From the NCBI RefSeq assembly GCF_040730185.1, contig NZ_CP160402.1, forward strand, positions 1,550,001 through 1,614,000: a DNA stretch of 64,000 nucleotides. The letters are read 5' to 3'. This DNA is from Streptomyces sp. Je 1-332. GTDB taxonomy: Bacteria; Actinomycetota; Actinomycetes; Streptomycetales; Streptomycetaceae. The translations under genes were made by a program, and so were the position numbers. Of this stretch, positions 7,824 through 19,413 are shown piece by piece. A model generated the notes under the pieces. It was given only the letters and a program-made list of their open reading frames with translations, made no database searches and was not told where the DNA came from. How positions within the stretch are numbered: the stretch's first letter is position 1; each line of letters begins with the position of its first letter.

Positions 7824-8333
7824 ATGAGCACCCCCCACGTCGTCGTGGTCATGGGCGTGGCAGGAACCGGCAAGACAACGATCGGCCCCCTGCTCGCAGC
7901 ACAGCTCGGCGTCCCCTACGCCGAGGGCGACGACTTCCACCCCCCGGCGAACATCGCCAAGATGTCGGCCGGGACCCCGCTGACCGACGACGACCGCTGG
8001 CCGTGGCTCGACGCCATCGGCGCCTGGGCCCACGGCAGGGCCGGGCTCGGCGGTGTGGTCAGCAGCTCGGCGCTCAAGCGCGCCTATCGCGACCGGCTGC
8101 GGGCCGCGGCCCCCGGCGTCGTCTTCGTCCACCTCACCGGTGACCGGGCCCTCATCGAGGACCGGATGTCCCACCGGCAGGGCCACTTCATGCCGACGGC
8201 CCTGCTCGACTCGCAGTTCGCCACGCTGCAGCCGCTCGGCGCGGACGAGGCGGGCGTCGCGGTCGACGTCACCGGCAGTCCGGAAGAGATCAGCGAGCGG
8301 GCCTTCGCGGCGCTCGGCCGGCTCGACCAGTAG
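7824..8333 (+). CDS. gntK: gluconokinase
   Basis: A 169-residue kinase that phosphorylates D-gluconate to 6-phosphogluconate for the pentose-phosphate pathway. The P-loop GVAGTGKTT is at about residues 11-19, followed by the gluconokinase signature EGDDFHPPANIAKMSAGTPL and the SSALKRAYRDRLR helix. Length is typical of the GntK/IdnK family. ATG at 7824 follows GAGGCAGGACAGCG. It lies 48 bp before gntP and is divergent from gntR; the three genes form a complete gluconate uptake and entry unit. Confidence 0.95.
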   Translation: MSTPHVVVVMGVAGTGKTTIGPLLAAQLGVPYAEGDDFHPPANIAKMSAGTPLTDDDRWPWLDAIGAWAHGRAGLGGVVSSSALKRAYRDRLRAAAPGVVFVHLTGDRALIEDRMSHRQGHFMPTALLDSQFATLQPLGADEAGVAVDVTGSPEEISERAFAALGRLDQ

Positions 8334-8381
8334 TTCCCCTGTCCCCCGCACCCCCCACCCCTGACGTACAAGGAAGCCACC

Positions 8382-9779
8382 GTGACCAGTCTCAGCGTTG
8401 AGATGCTGGCAGCGGACGCCGCCGAGCCGATCACCTCCGCTGGCCATGCCCAGCTGGGTATCGCCGTCCTCGCGGGCATCGCCGTCATCGTCCTGCTCAT
8501 CACGAAGTTCAAGCTGCACGCGTTCCTGGCCCTGACCATCGGTTCGCTCGCCCTCGGCGCCTTCGCCGGCGCACCGCTCGACAAGGCGATCGTCAGTTTC
8601 ACCGAGGGTCTCGGTTCGACGGTCGCGGGCGTGGGTGTGCTGATCGCGCTCGGCGCGATCCTCGGCAAGCTGCTGGCCGACTCGGGCGGCGCGGACCAGA
8701 TCGTCGACACGATCCTCGCCAAGGCGGGCGGGCGCTCGATGCCGTGGGCGATGGTGCTGATCGCCTCGGTGATCGGGCTTCCGCTCTTCTTCGAGGTCGG
8801 CATCGTGCTGCTGATCCCGGTCGTCCTGATGGTCGCCAAGCGCGGCAACTACTCGCTGATGCGGATCGGCATCCCGGCCCTGGCCGGTCTCTCCGTGATG
8901 CACGGCCTCATCCCGCCGCACCCCGGTCCGCTGGTCGCGATCGACGCGGTGGACGCGAACCTGGGCGTCACCCTCGCCCTCGGCGTGCTCGTCGCCATCC
9001 CCACGGTGATCATCGCCGGTCCCGTCTTCTCGAAGTACGCGGCGAAGTGGGTGGACGTCGAGGCTCCCGAGAAGATGATGCCGCAGCGTCCTTCGGAGGA
9101 CCTGGAGAAGCGTCCCGGGTTCGGCGTGACGGTCGCGACGGTGCTGCTGCCCGTCGTGATGATGCTGGCCAAGGCGCTGGTCGACATCATCGTCGACAAC
9201 CCCGAGCACACGGTGCAGCGCGTCTTCGACGTCATCGGCTCACCGCTGATCGCGCTGCTCGCCGCGGTCCTCGTGGGCATGTTCACGCTGGGCCGGGCGG
9301 CAGGCTTCACGAAGGACCGTCTCTCGACGACGGTCGAGAAGTCGCTCGCGCCGATCGCCGGTGTGCTGATGATCGTGGGCGCGGGCGGCGGCTTCAAGCA
9401 GACCCTCATCGCGTCGGGTGTCGGTGAGATGGTCCTCGACATCTCCAAGGACTGGTCGATCCCGGCGCTGCTGCTCGCCTGGCTGATCGCCGTGGTGATA
9501 CGCCTCGCCACGGGCTCCGCGACGGTGGCCACCATCTCGGCGGCGGGGCTCGTCGCTCCGCTGGCCGCGGACATGTCCACCGCGCACACGGCGCTTCTGG
9601 TGCTGGCCATCGGTGCGGGTTCGCTCTTCTTCTCGCACGTGAACGACGCGGGCTTCTGGCTGGTCAAGGAGTACTTCGGGCTTGACGTCGGGCAGACGAT
9701 CAAGACCTGGTCCGTCATGGAGACGATCATCTCCGTGGTGGCGGGCGGTCTTGTCCTGCTGCTGTCACTCGTGTTGTAG
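8382..9779 (+). CDS. gntP: GntP-family gluconate:H+ symporter
   Basis: A 465-residue inner-membrane permease with about 12-13 hydrophobic segments. Family signatures include the MHGLIPPHPGPLVAIDAV loop, GAGGGFKQTLI and a late VATISAAGLVAP / FFSHVNDAGFWLVKEYFGL block. The start is GTG at 8382 after AAGGAAGCCACC. It imports gluconate for the adjacent kinase, and probably shares its mRNA because the gap is 48 bp with no terminator. Confidence 0.94.
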   Translation: MTSLSVEMLAADAAEPITSAGHAQLGIAVLAGIAVIVLLITKFKLHAFLALTIGSLALGAFAGAPLDKAIVSFTEGLGSTVAGVGVLIALGAILGKLLADSGGADQIVDTILAKAGGRSMPWAMVLIASVIGLPLFFEVGIVLLIPVVLMVAKRGNYSLMRIGIPALAGLSVMHGLIPPHPGPLVAIDAVDANLGVTLALGVLVAIPTVIIAGPVFSKYAAKWVDVEAPEKMMPQRPSEDLEKRPGFGVTVATVLLPVVMMLAKALVDIIVDNPEHTVQRVFDVIGSPLIALLAAVLVGMFTLGRAAGFTKDRLSTTVEKSLAPIAGVLMIVGAGGGFKQTLIASGVGEMVLDISKDWSIPALLLAWLIAVVIRLATGSATVATISAAGLVAPLAADMSTAHTALLVLAIGAGSLFFSHVNDAGFWLVKEYFGLDVGQTIKTWSVMETIISVVAGGLVLLLSLVL

Positions 9780-9795
9780 CGCCGTACCCGACACC

Positions 9796-9840
9796 GAGAA
9801 CGCCGGGCGGGCTGGATTCTCCAGCCCGCCCGGCGTTCTC
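9796..9840. terminator. very strong terminator hairpin
   Basis: A perfect 21-bp inverted repeat (9796-9816 against 9820-9840) with a 3-nt loop between gntP and the convergent amino-acid permease; the last stem base is 2 bp from the permease stop codon. Confidence 0.92.
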
Positions 9841-9841
9841 G

Positions 9842-11434
9842 TCATGCGCGCCCTGATGCCTGGCCGGCCGGCTCCTCGGCCGCCTTCTCCAGCTGGAACG
9901 CCTCGTTGCCCAGGCCGATCCGCGCGTGCGCGTCCGGCCTGGCCCGGCGCAGGACCGCGCCGTAGATCACGCCGATCACGGCGGCGAGCAGGATGATGCC
10001 GGGCAGTACCCAGCTGAGCGCCGAGCCGGGGCCGGCGCCTACCAGGACGTCGAAGTCCTTGACGGTGTAGCCCGCGATGACGAGCAGGCCGGCCGCGGCG
10101 AGCGCGGACGCGGTGATGCGCCAGGCCTGGGCGCGCGCGGCGCCGCGTCGTACGAAGAAGACGATGACCGCGACGGACGCGGTGGCCATCAGGAGGATGA
10201 CGCCGAGAGCGCCGATGTTGCCGCCCCAGGTGAACAGGTGCAGGACCGGCGCGGTCGGGTCGCCGAAGGCGCCGTCATCGGTGACCGCGAAGGCCACCAC
10301 GATGACGACGGAGATGACCGTCTGGAGCAGGGAGCCGGTGCCGGGCGCGCCGGTGGAGGTGTTGGTCCTGCCGAACGCGGCGGGCAGCAGACCCTCGCGG
10401 CCCATGGCGAAGGCGTAGCGCGCGACCACGTTGTGGAAGGAGAGGATCGCCGCGAACATGCCGGTCACGAACAAGACATGGAGTACGTCGGTGAAGGTGC
10501 CGCCGAGCCGCGACTCGGTGAGCCCGAAGAGCAGCCCCGCGCTCTGTTCCCGCGCGGCGGGGACGATGCCGGAGGGGCCCGCCGCGACCGTGAGCGCCCA
10601 GGAGCTGATCGCGAAGAAGACCGCGACGAAGCCGACGGCGAAGAACATCACGCGGGCGACGACGACCTGGGGACGGCTGGTCTCCTCCGCGTACACGGGG
10701 GCCTGCTCGAAGCCGGTGAAGGCGGCGATGCAGAAGCAGAGCGAGGTGGCGACGCCCGCGCCCGTGAGGGTGTCGAAGTGGAACGCCTGCATGGACAGGC
10801 CTTCCTTGGCCGGGTCCGCGATGGCCGCGATGTCGAAGATGACGACGAGCGCCACCTCGATGAGCAGCAGCACGCCGAGCACGCGCGCGTTCAGGTCGAT
10901 CTTCAGCCAGGCGAGCACGCCGACGACGGCGACGGTGACAAGTGCCGGTATCCACCAGGCGACTTCGACGTCGAAGTAGGTGTTCAGGAGCCCGGACACC
11001 TCGAAGCCGAGGAGGCCGTAGAGGCCCGCCTGAAGGACGCTGTAGGCGACGAGCGCGACCAGCGACGCACCGGCGCCCGCGGTGCCGCCGAGGCCCCTCG
11101 ATATGTACGCGTAGAAGGCGCCCGCGTTGTGGACGTGACGGCTCATCTCGGCGTACCCGAAGCTGAACAGGCCGAGGACCACGCCGAGGATGAGGAAGAG
11201 CAGCGGCTGCCCGACGACCCCCATCACGCCGTACGTGGTGGGCATGACGCCCGCGACGACCATGAGCGGTCCGGTCGCCGCGAGCACGGAAAGGAGAAGG
11301 CCCGCCGTGCCGAGCCGGCCGGAGCGCAGGGCCGTCTCCTGGCCTTTGTACGTGCTGATCCCGCTGCCGTCGGCTGCGCCCTTCGCGCTCGCGGGTCTCG
11401 TGTCGCTCGTGCTGCTCGAACTGCCCGTCGCCAT
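9842..11434 (-). CDS. APC-superfamily amino acid permease
   Basis: A 530-residue membrane protein with about 12 transmembrane segments after a 35-residue hydrophilic N-tail. TM1 has the APC unwound-helix motif (VLAATGPLMVVAGVMPTTYG), and GFEQAPVYAEETSRPQ is the conserved loop after TM6. A hydrophilic C-tail follows the last helix. The substrate cannot be deduced; amino acids or polyamines are typical. ATG at 11434. It is on the same strand as, and 42 bp downstream of, the tetratricopeptide-like gene, so the two may be one transcript. Confidence 0.88.
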   Translation of the reverse strand: MATGSSSSTSDTRPASAKGAADGSGISTYKGQETALRSGRLGTAGLLLSVLAATGPLMVVAGVMPTTYGVMGVVGQPLLFLILGVVLGLFSFGYAEMSRHVHNAGAFYAYISRGLGGTAGAGASLVALVAYSVLQAGLYGLLGFEVSGLLNTYFDVEVAWWIPALVTVAVVGVLAWLKIDLNARVLGVLLLIEVALVVIFDIAAIADPAKEGLSMQAFHFDTLTGAGVATSLCFCIAAFTGFEQAPVYAEETSRPQVVVARVMFFAVGFVAVFFAISSWALTVAAGPSGIVPAAREQSAGLLFGLTESRLGGTFTDVLHVLFVTGMFAAILSFHNVVARYAFAMGREGLLPAAFGRTNTSTGAPGTGSLLQTVISVVIVVAFAVTDDGAFGDPTAPVLHLFTWGGNIGALGVILLMATASVAVIVFFVRRGAARAQAWRITASALAAAGLLVIAGYTVKDFDVLVGAGPGSALSWVLPGIILLAAVIGVIYGAVLRRARPDAHARIGLGNEAFQLEKAAEEPAGQASGRA

Positions 11435-11476
11435 GGCGCGGTTGTCCTTTCGAGTGGGCCGGTTGGATGCGGTCTC

Positions 11477-12436
11477 TCAGGCGGAGCCGAGCGCGGCGTC
11501 GCGCGCGGCGGTGAACGCCTTGTACGGGTCCCGGTCGGGGTACGACCAGGGGGCTCGGGTCGCGTGCCGCCCGATGCGGTGGAAGAGGGCGGCGGCCTCG
11601 GCCGCCCGGCCCTCGCAGAACTTGGCGTGGGCGAGGAAGTTGAGGTCGACGTGGCCGCGCGGGTGGGTCGCGCTCACCGGCATCTCCCACTCCAGCCACC
11701 AGTCGAAGGCGGCCTTCATGACCTGCCGGGCGCGGCGTCCCGTCCAGTGTCCGGACGCCGCCGGGTCGACGGGCTCGCTGCCCGCGGCGGCGAGTACGCG
11801 GTAGCGCTCGGCGTGCGCGATGACGGGCAGGACCGCCAACGGCGAGTCGTCCGGCGCCTGTTCGGCCGCCCACGCGGCGAAGTCGTACACCTCGTGCAGC
11901 GGGTCCTGGCCCGCGGCGGGGCGCCGCTCGGCGAGCCTGGCCACCATCAGGTGGTGGGCGTGATGGTGCTCAGGATGCCGGTGGCGGACCTCGTCGAAGA
12001 GCCGCACCACGTCCTCCTCGCGGCCGAGCGAACGCTCCAGGGTGAGCAGCGCGAGCCACGGCGTGGGGTCGGCGGGCAGCAGCGCCGCCACTTCGCGGCA
12101 GGCCTCGCGCGCCTTCTCCGAGCGGCCCTTGCCGCGCAGCGCGAGGTGCACGGACGCATAGGCGAGCAGCACGCGGACATCGGTGCTCTCCGGCTCGGCG
12201 AGCCGCCAGTCACGGGCCCAGGCCGTGGTGGTGGGCTCCTGTGCGAGTACGTCGAACCGGTGGCCCCTGCGGTCCCAGTCGTCACCGGTGGCGGCGAGGA
12301 GGGCGCGGACCTCGGTCCAGCGGCCCTGGGCCAACGCGGTGCGGGCGTCGGCGAGTTCGGTGTCGTCGAGTGCGGAGTCGAAAACGTAGGCCGCTCGCTT
12401 GCGGGAACGGCCCAAGGGGGGTGGGGGTGGTGACAC
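11477..12436 (-). CDS. tetratricopeptide-like protein of unknown function
   Basis: A 319-residue soluble protein made mostly of paired helices: DDTELADARTALAQGRWTEV, DVRVLLAYASVHLALRGKG and LLTLERSLGREEDVVRLF read as degenerate TPR units; a later segment has DFAAWAAEQAPDDSPLAVLP and ends HVDLNFLAHAKFCEGRAAEA. No enzymatic motif is visible. I recognise the type from Streptomyces genomes but not a function. The start is GTG 12436 (MSPPPPPLG); an internal start is possible because the first ten residues are Pro-rich. The 233 bp upstream (12437-12669) holds no gene or clear signal. Confidence 0.7.
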   Translation of the reverse strand: MSPPPPPLGRSRKRAAYVFDSALDDTELADARTALAQGRWTEVRALLAATGDDWDRRGHRFDVLAQEPTTTAWARDWRLAEPESTDVRVLLAYASVHLALRGKGRSEKAREACREVAALLPADPTPWLALLTLERSLGREEDVVRLFDEVRHRHPEHHHAHHLMVARLAERRPAAGQDPLHEVYDFAAWAAEQAPDDSPLAVLPVIAHAERYRVLAAAGSEPVDPAASGHWTGRRARQVMKAAFDWWLEWEMPVSATHPRGHVDLNFLAHAKFCEGRAAEAAALFHRIGRHATRAPWSYPDRDPYKAFTAARDAALGSA

Positions 12437-12669
12437 CGCGGGACTTCCTCCCCGGCGCGGCTCGCGTGCGGATGATCACGCACAGCAAAGCGGTAGGCAG
12501 CCCTCCAGTCAAGGTCTGCCCACGCCGGGGCCCTTCACCAACTCGTTTCAGAATCCGCAGACTTCATCCCCCACCTGCGGAGTTACCCGCAAGGACACGA
12601 TTCGGACAAGCGGCGACGATCACCGGGTGGTCCCGGCGAACGCCCCCGCCGACGCACCGACTTGGCGGC

Positions 12670-14325
12670 TCACCCCACCGCCTTGGCCGCAGCCCGGCCC
12701 GCCGTGCGCCCCGAGAAGAGGCAGCCGCCGAGGAAGGTGCCCTCCAGCGAGCGGTAGCCGTGCACTCCCCCGCCGCCGAACCCGGCGGCCTCGCCCGCCG
12801 CGTACACGCCGGGGAGCGGTTCGCCGCCCTGGGCCATGACGCGCGAGGAGAGGTCGGTCTCCAGGCCGCCGAGGGTCTTGCGGGTGAGGATGTTGAGCCG
12901 CACGGCGACCAGCGGGCCCGCCCCGGGGTCGAGGATGCGGTGCGGGGTGACCGCCCGGATGAGCCGGTCGCCGAGGAACTTGCGGGCGCCGCGGATGGCG
13001 GTGACCTGGAGGTCCTTCGTGAAGGGGTTGCGGATCTCCCGGTCGCGCGCGGCGATGGTGCGGTGCAGCGCGGCCTCGTCGATGAGGGGCTCCTTGGTCA
13101 GCGCGTTCATGCCGCGCACCAGCGAGGGGAGGTCCTTCTCCACCACGAAGTCGGCGCCGTTGCCCATGAACGCCTTCACCGGGGCGGGCACGTCCGCGCG
13201 GGCCCGGTCGATGACGCCGCGCACGGACTTGCCGGTGAGGTCGGGGTTCTGCTCGGAGCCGCTGAGCGTGAACTCCTTGCCGATGATGCGCTGGTTGAGC
13301 ACGAACCACGTGTACTCGTAACCCGACTTCATGATGTGTTCGAGGGTGCCGAGGGTGTCGAAGCCGGGGAAGAGCGGCACGGGAAGACGGTTGCCGCGCG
13401 CGTCGAGCCAGAGCGAGGAGGGGCCCGGCAGGATGCGGATGCCGTGGTTGTCCCAGATGGGGTTCCAGTTCTGGATGCCCTCGGTGTAGTGCCACATGCG
13501 GTCGCGGTTGATGAGCCGCGCGCCCGCGTTCTCGGTGATGCCGAGCATGCGTCCGTCGACGTGCGCGGGCACGCCGGAGACCATCCGCTCCGGCGGGGTG
13601 CCGAGCCGCTCGGGCCAGTTGGCGCGCACGAGGTCGTGGTTGCCGCCGATGCCGCCGGAGGTGACGATCACCGCCTGTGCCCTGAACTCGAAGGATCCGG
13701 TGACCTCGCGGCTGCTGGCCGTGCCGCGCTCGGCGTCGGACGGTTCGAGGATCTCGCCCGAGACGGTGTCCACGCTGCCCGAGCTGCGCGAGAGGCCGGA
13801 GACCCGGTGGCGGAACTTCAGCTGGACGAGCCCGCGGGCCACGCCTTCACGGACCCGGCGCTCGAAGGGGGCGACGAGACCGGGACCCGTGCCCCAGGTG
13901 ATGTGGAAACGCGGTACGGAGTTGCCGTGCCCCTGCGCGTCGTAGCCCCCGCGCTCGGCCCAGCCGACCACGGGGAAGAACCGCACGCCCTGCCCGTGCA
14001 GCCAGGACCGCTTCTCCCCCGCGGCGAAGTCGACGTACGCCTCGGCCCACTTGCGGGGCCAGTGGTCCTCGGGGCGGTCGAAGGCGGCCGTCCCCATCCA
14101 GTCCTGCATGGCCAGGGAGTGCGAGTCCTTGATGCGGAGCCTGCGCTGCTCCGGGGAGTCGACGAAGAAGAGCCCTCCGAAGGACCAGTGCGCCTGACCG
14201 CCGAGCGACTGCTCGGGCTCCTGGTCCACGAGGATGACCCGGCGGCCCGCGTCGACGAGTTCGGCGGTGGCCGCGAGGCCGGCGAGGCCCGCGCCGATCA
14301 CGATGACGTCTGCGTCGTAGGCCAT
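12670..14325 (-). CDS. COG3573-type FAD-binding dehydrogenase
   Basis: A 551-residue flavoprotein. The N-terminal Rossmann motif is VIVIGAGLAGLAATAELVDA (about 8-27); a second dinucleotide-binding strand, VIVTSGGIGGNHDLV, is near 220, and the C-terminal FAD motif is GVYAAGEAAGFGGGGVHGYR. It resembles 3-ketosteroid dehydrogenase and fumarate reductase flavoproteins, and the family is annotated as FAD-binding dehydrogenase (COG3573); the substrate is unknown. ATG at 14325 after TAGGAGGAACC. It is divergent from the DMT transporter gene. Confidence 0.88.
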   Translation of the reverse strand: MAYDADVIVIGAGLAGLAATAELVDAGRRVILVDQEPEQSLGGQAHWSFGGLFFVDSPEQRRLRIKDSHSLAMQDWMGTAAFDRPEDHWPRKWAEAYVDFAAGEKRSWLHGQGVRFFPVVGWAERGGYDAQGHGNSVPRFHITWGTGPGLVAPFERRVREGVARGLVQLKFRHRVSGLSRSSGSVDTVSGEILEPSDAERGTASSREVTGSFEFRAQAVIVTSGGIGGNHDLVRANWPERLGTPPERMVSGVPAHVDGRMLGITENAGARLINRDRMWHYTEGIQNWNPIWDNHGIRILPGPSSLWLDARGNRLPVPLFPGFDTLGTLEHIMKSGYEYTWFVLNQRIIGKEFTLSGSEQNPDLTGKSVRGVIDRARADVPAPVKAFMGNGADFVVEKDLPSLVRGMNALTKEPLIDEAALHRTIAARDREIRNPFTKDLQVTAIRGARKFLGDRLIRAVTPHRILDPGAGPLVAVRLNILTRKTLGGLETDLSSRVMAQGGEPLPGVYAAGEAAGFGGGGVHGYRSLEGTFLGGCLFSGRTAGRAAAKAVG

Positions 14326-14514
14326 CCGGGGGTTCCTCCTAAGCAGGGGCTTACTGGTGAGTCAGATCCTCGGCAGCGAAGGGACCCGCGTCAACCATTC
14401 GGCCCGGGTGACTCGTGGGGCGGAGCGTCCCGAGGAGGGCTATCGTCGGCCGGGTACCGCCAAACCACCACTTTCCGGTCCGCCTCGAGCCCGTCTCCCG
14501 TCCTGAGGTACGAC

Positions 14515-16921
<2,407 letters not shown>

Positions 16922-16957
16922 GGGCGGCCGGCGGGCCGAGCGGCGCGGTGGGGTTGG

Positions 16958-17503
16958 ATGGTCGGCATGACGACGAACAGCGGGACCGTGCCCGATCCCA
17001 GCGAAGAGATCCTGTCCATCGTCGACGAGAACGACGAGGTCGTCGGCGAGGCCCCGCGCGGTGAGGTGTACGCGCGCGGCCTGCGCCACCGCTGCGTGTT
17101 CATCCAGGCGCGGGACGCCGAGGGCCGTGTGTTCGTGCACCGGCGCACACCGGTCAAGCTGGTCTTCCCCTCGATGTACGACATGTTCGTCGGCGGTGTC
17201 GTCGGGGCGGGCGAGTCCTACGACGACGCCGCCCTGCGCGAGGCGGAGGAGGAACTCGGCGTCCACGGACTGCCCCGGCCCACACCCCTGTTCAAGTTCC
17301 TGTACGACGACGGCGCGGGCCACACCTGGTGGTCGTACCTCTACGAGGTCCGCTGTGACCTGCCGGTGGACCCGCAGGCCGAGGAGGTCGCCTGGCATGC
17401 CTTCGTCACCGAGGAGGAGCTGACGGAGCGGCTCGGCGAGTGGGACTGGGTCCCGGACGGGCTCGCCGCGTACGAGCGGCTGCGGGAGTTCCGTGCGGGT
17501 TAG
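16958..17503 (+). CDS. Nudix hydrolase (YfcD-like)
   Basis: A 181-residue Mg-dependent pyrophosphohydrolase. The Nudix box is complete: G-AGESYDDAALREAEEELG in the middle of the protein, with the REAEEE metal-binding helix. LSIVDENDEVVGEAPRGEVY at the N-terminus is the YfcD/IPP-isomerase-like arm. The substrate is unknown. ATG 16958 or ATG 16967 could be the start; GGTGGGGTTGG lies ahead of both. A tandem CGGGTTAGGG duplication (17496-17515) covers the stop codon. Confidence 0.9.
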   Translation: MVGMTTNSGTVPDPSEEILSIVDENDEVVGEAPRGEVYARGLRHRCVFIQARDAEGRVFVHRRTPVKLVFPSMYDMFVGGVVGAGESYDDAALREAEEELGVHGLPRPTPLFKFLYDDGAGHTWWSYLYEVRCDLPVDPQAEEVAWHAFVTEEELTERLGEWDWVPDGLAAYERLREFRAG

Positions 17504-17523
17504 GGCGGGTTAGGGTGCGGCGA

Positions 17524-17916
17524 GTGAGCAACTTCGTACAGAGCCTGCGCCTGTGGTTCGCGCCCGAGCGGATCCGCGACGAGGGCGACACCCCCGACTA
17601 CCGCTTCTCGCTCGCCAACGAGCGCACCTTCCTCGCCTGGCTGCGCACCGCGCTCGCCCTCATCGGCGGTGGTTTCGCGGTGGACCAGTTCCTTCCTGAC
17701 CTGCGCTGGGGGTGGCGTATCGGGCTCGCCCTCGCCCTGCTCGCCGCGGGTGTGCTCAGCTCGCTGCGCGCGGTCAACCACTGGGTGCGCTGCGAGCGGG
17801 CGATGCGGCGCGGCGAGGATCTGCCCGTCTCACGCTTCCCGACCGCCCTGAGCCTGGCCGTCGCCGTCGTGGCGCTCGCCATGGTCGTCGTCGTGCTCTT
17901 CGGGTGGGAGGGGTGA
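17524..17916 (+). CDS. DUF202 (YidH-like) membrane protein 1
   Basis: A 130-residue inner-membrane protein with three hydrophobic helices and the DUF202 hallmark FSLANERTFLAWLRTALALIGGG. The start GTG 17524 follows AGGGTGCGGCGA. It overlaps the next DUF202 gene by GTGA. DUF202 proteins usually occur as pairs of a longer YidH and shorter YidG type, as here. Role unknown; in yeast the related domain is part of VTC polyphosphate polymerase. Confidence 0.85.
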   Translation: MSNFVQSLRLWFAPERIRDEGDTPDYRFSLANERTFLAWLRTALALIGGGFAVDQFLPDLRWGWRIGLALALLAAGVLSSLRAVNHWVRCERAMRRGEDLPVSRFPTALSLAVAVVALAMVVVVLFGWEG

Positions 17917-18245
17917 CCGACCGGGGCGAGGTGGCCGTCCCCGAGCGCGATCCGGGGCTGCAGCCGGAGCGCACGCGGCTCGCGTGGCGGCGTACGACCC
18001 TGTCCTGCACCGTCGCTGCGGTCCTCGCGGCGCGCGCCGCCCTCCACGAGGGCACCACCGCGGTGGCCGTCGTCGCCTGCGCCTTCTGCCTGCTCCTGTG
18101 GCTCGGTTTTCTGGTCGTGGCCCACCGCAGGATGACCGAGCTCGCCGCGAGCAGCAGGCCGGTGCGGCTCCCGGCGCGGGCCGCGGCGACGGCCGCGCTG
18201 TGCACGATGGCGCTGGCCGCGTGCGCGACGGCCATGGTGTTCTGA
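17913..18245 (+). CDS. DUF202 membrane protein 2
   Basis: A 110-residue membrane protein beginning VTDRGEVAVPERDPGLQPER. The conserved core LQPERTRLAWRRTTLSCTVA is the DUF202 motif, followed by three helices. The GTG start overlaps the stop of the first DUF202 gene by 4 bp, so the two are translationally coupled and probably form a heteromeric complex. Convergent with the quinone oxidoreductase gene 37 bp downstream. Confidence 0.85.
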   Translation: MTDRGEVAVPERDPGLQPERTRLAWRRTTLSCTVAAVLAARAALHEGTTAVAVVACAFCLLLWLGFLVVAHRRMTELAASSRPVRLPARAAATAALCTMALAACATAMVF

Positions 18246-18282
18246 ACGCCCACCGGGAACGCCCCTCCGGGAGGCGCCGCCG

Positions 18283-19239
18283 TCAGTGCCGGGCGGTCCC
18301 GTCCTCGGCCGTCCAGTCCACGGTGACCACGATCTTGCCCCGCGTGCCGCCCTCCGCGTTCAGGCGGTAGGCCTCCGCCGCCTTCTCCAGCGGGAACGTC
18401 GCGGAGACATGGACCGTGACGACGTCCTGCTCCACGAGCTGCGTCAGGCGCCGGAGATCGTCGGCGTCCGGCCGTACGAAGCAGTAGTGGCCGCCGAGGC
18501 CGATGACCGCGCGGTCCGCGATCGACGCCAGACGGCCGCCGGGCGCGAGGACTTCGGCGGACACCTTGAGGGTCTCGCCGCCGACCGTGTCGAACGCGGC
18601 GTCCACCCCCTCCGGCGCGAGGGCGCGCACGCGATCGGCCAGACCGTCGCCGTAGGTGACCGGCTCCGCGCCCAGTTCGCGCAGGAAGTCGTGGTGGTGC
18701 TCGCTCGCGGTGCCGATGACGCGGGCGCCCGCGTGCCGGGCCAGCTGGACGGCGATCGAGCCGACACCGCCGGCCGCCGCGTGCACGAGGACGACGGCGC
18801 CCTCCGTCACCTCCAGGGTCTTGACGATCACCTGATAGGCGGTGAGACCGGCGAGCGGCAGACCGGAGGCCTCCTCGAAGGTGAGGTTCCGCGGCTTGCG
18901 CGCCAGGGTGCGCACCGGCGCCGCGACGTATTCGGCGAAGGTGCCGCGCGAGAGGAAGTCCTCGCGTACGTAGCCGATGACCTCGTCCCCCACCACGTAC
19001 TCCGGAGTGGAGGCGCCCGGCTGCACCACGACACCCGCGACGTCCCAGCCCGGGATCACCGGGAAAACGGGGTCGAGGATGCCGTCGAGGTGCCCGCCCA
19101 TGCACTTCCAGTCGACGGGGTTCACCGACGCGGCGCGGACTTTCACCAGGACGGAGTCGGGGCCCACCTTGGGGTCGCGCACGTCGCCGTACTCGAGGAC
19201 TTCGGGGCCGCCGTAGCGGCGGTAGCTGATCGCCTTCAT
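18283..19239 (-). CDS. zinc-free MDR NADP-dependent quinone oxidoreductase
   Basis: A 318-residue medium-chain dehydrogenase. The N-terminus MKAISYRRYGGPEVLEYGDV is typical of the quinone-oxidoreductase branch; the catalytic-zinc Cys is replaced (NPVDWKCMGG). The cofactor motif is HAAAGGVGSIAVQLA near 146. Length is normal. ATG 19239 is used, 41 codons inside the longest frame. The 174 bp to the divergent histidine-rich gene include an A/T-rich tract and a CCCC-N6-GGGG inverted repeat but no clear operator. Confidence 0.88.
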   Translation of the reverse strand: MKAISYRRYGGPEVLEYGDVRDPKVGPDSVLVKVRAASVNPVDWKCMGGHLDGILDPVFPVIPGWDVAGVVVQPGASTPEYVVGDEVIGYVREDFLSRGTFAEYVAAPVRTLARKPRNLTFEEASGLPLAGLTAYQVIVKTLEVTEGAVVLVHAAAGGVGSIAVQLARHAGARVIGTASEHHHDFLRELGAEPVTYGDGLADRVRALAPEGVDAAFDTVGGETLKVSAEVLAPGGRLASIADRAVIGLGGHYCFVRPDADDLRRLTQLVEQDVVTVHVSATFPLEKAAEAYRLNAEGGTRGKIVVTVDWTAEDGTARH

Positions 19240-19413
19240 GGGGTCGGCTTCATGGGAGTGCCTTCGTGGGATCGCCCTTGTGGGGCGCTGGTGCGGTGGC
19301 GGTCCGGGTGGTCCGGTGGTGGAAACATCAACAAGGCTTCCATATCCCCACCAAAGGGGCATTGAGTACTAGCCTGAGAGGGTCACCCCCTCCCAGCAGA
19401 AGGTGCGCACGCC

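Noticed and set aside
9926..12433. A long plus-strand open frame of 835 codons opposite the amino-acid permease
   Set aside because: It runs antisense to two genes with clear family motifs and its composition is the Arg/Gly/Glu-rich pattern of GC shadow frames.
12241..14514. A 5' extension of the DMT transporter frame by about 750 codons
   Set aside because: The extension is antisense to the FAD dehydrogenase and has no protein-like hydrophobic pattern; GTG 14515 has a good ribosome site.
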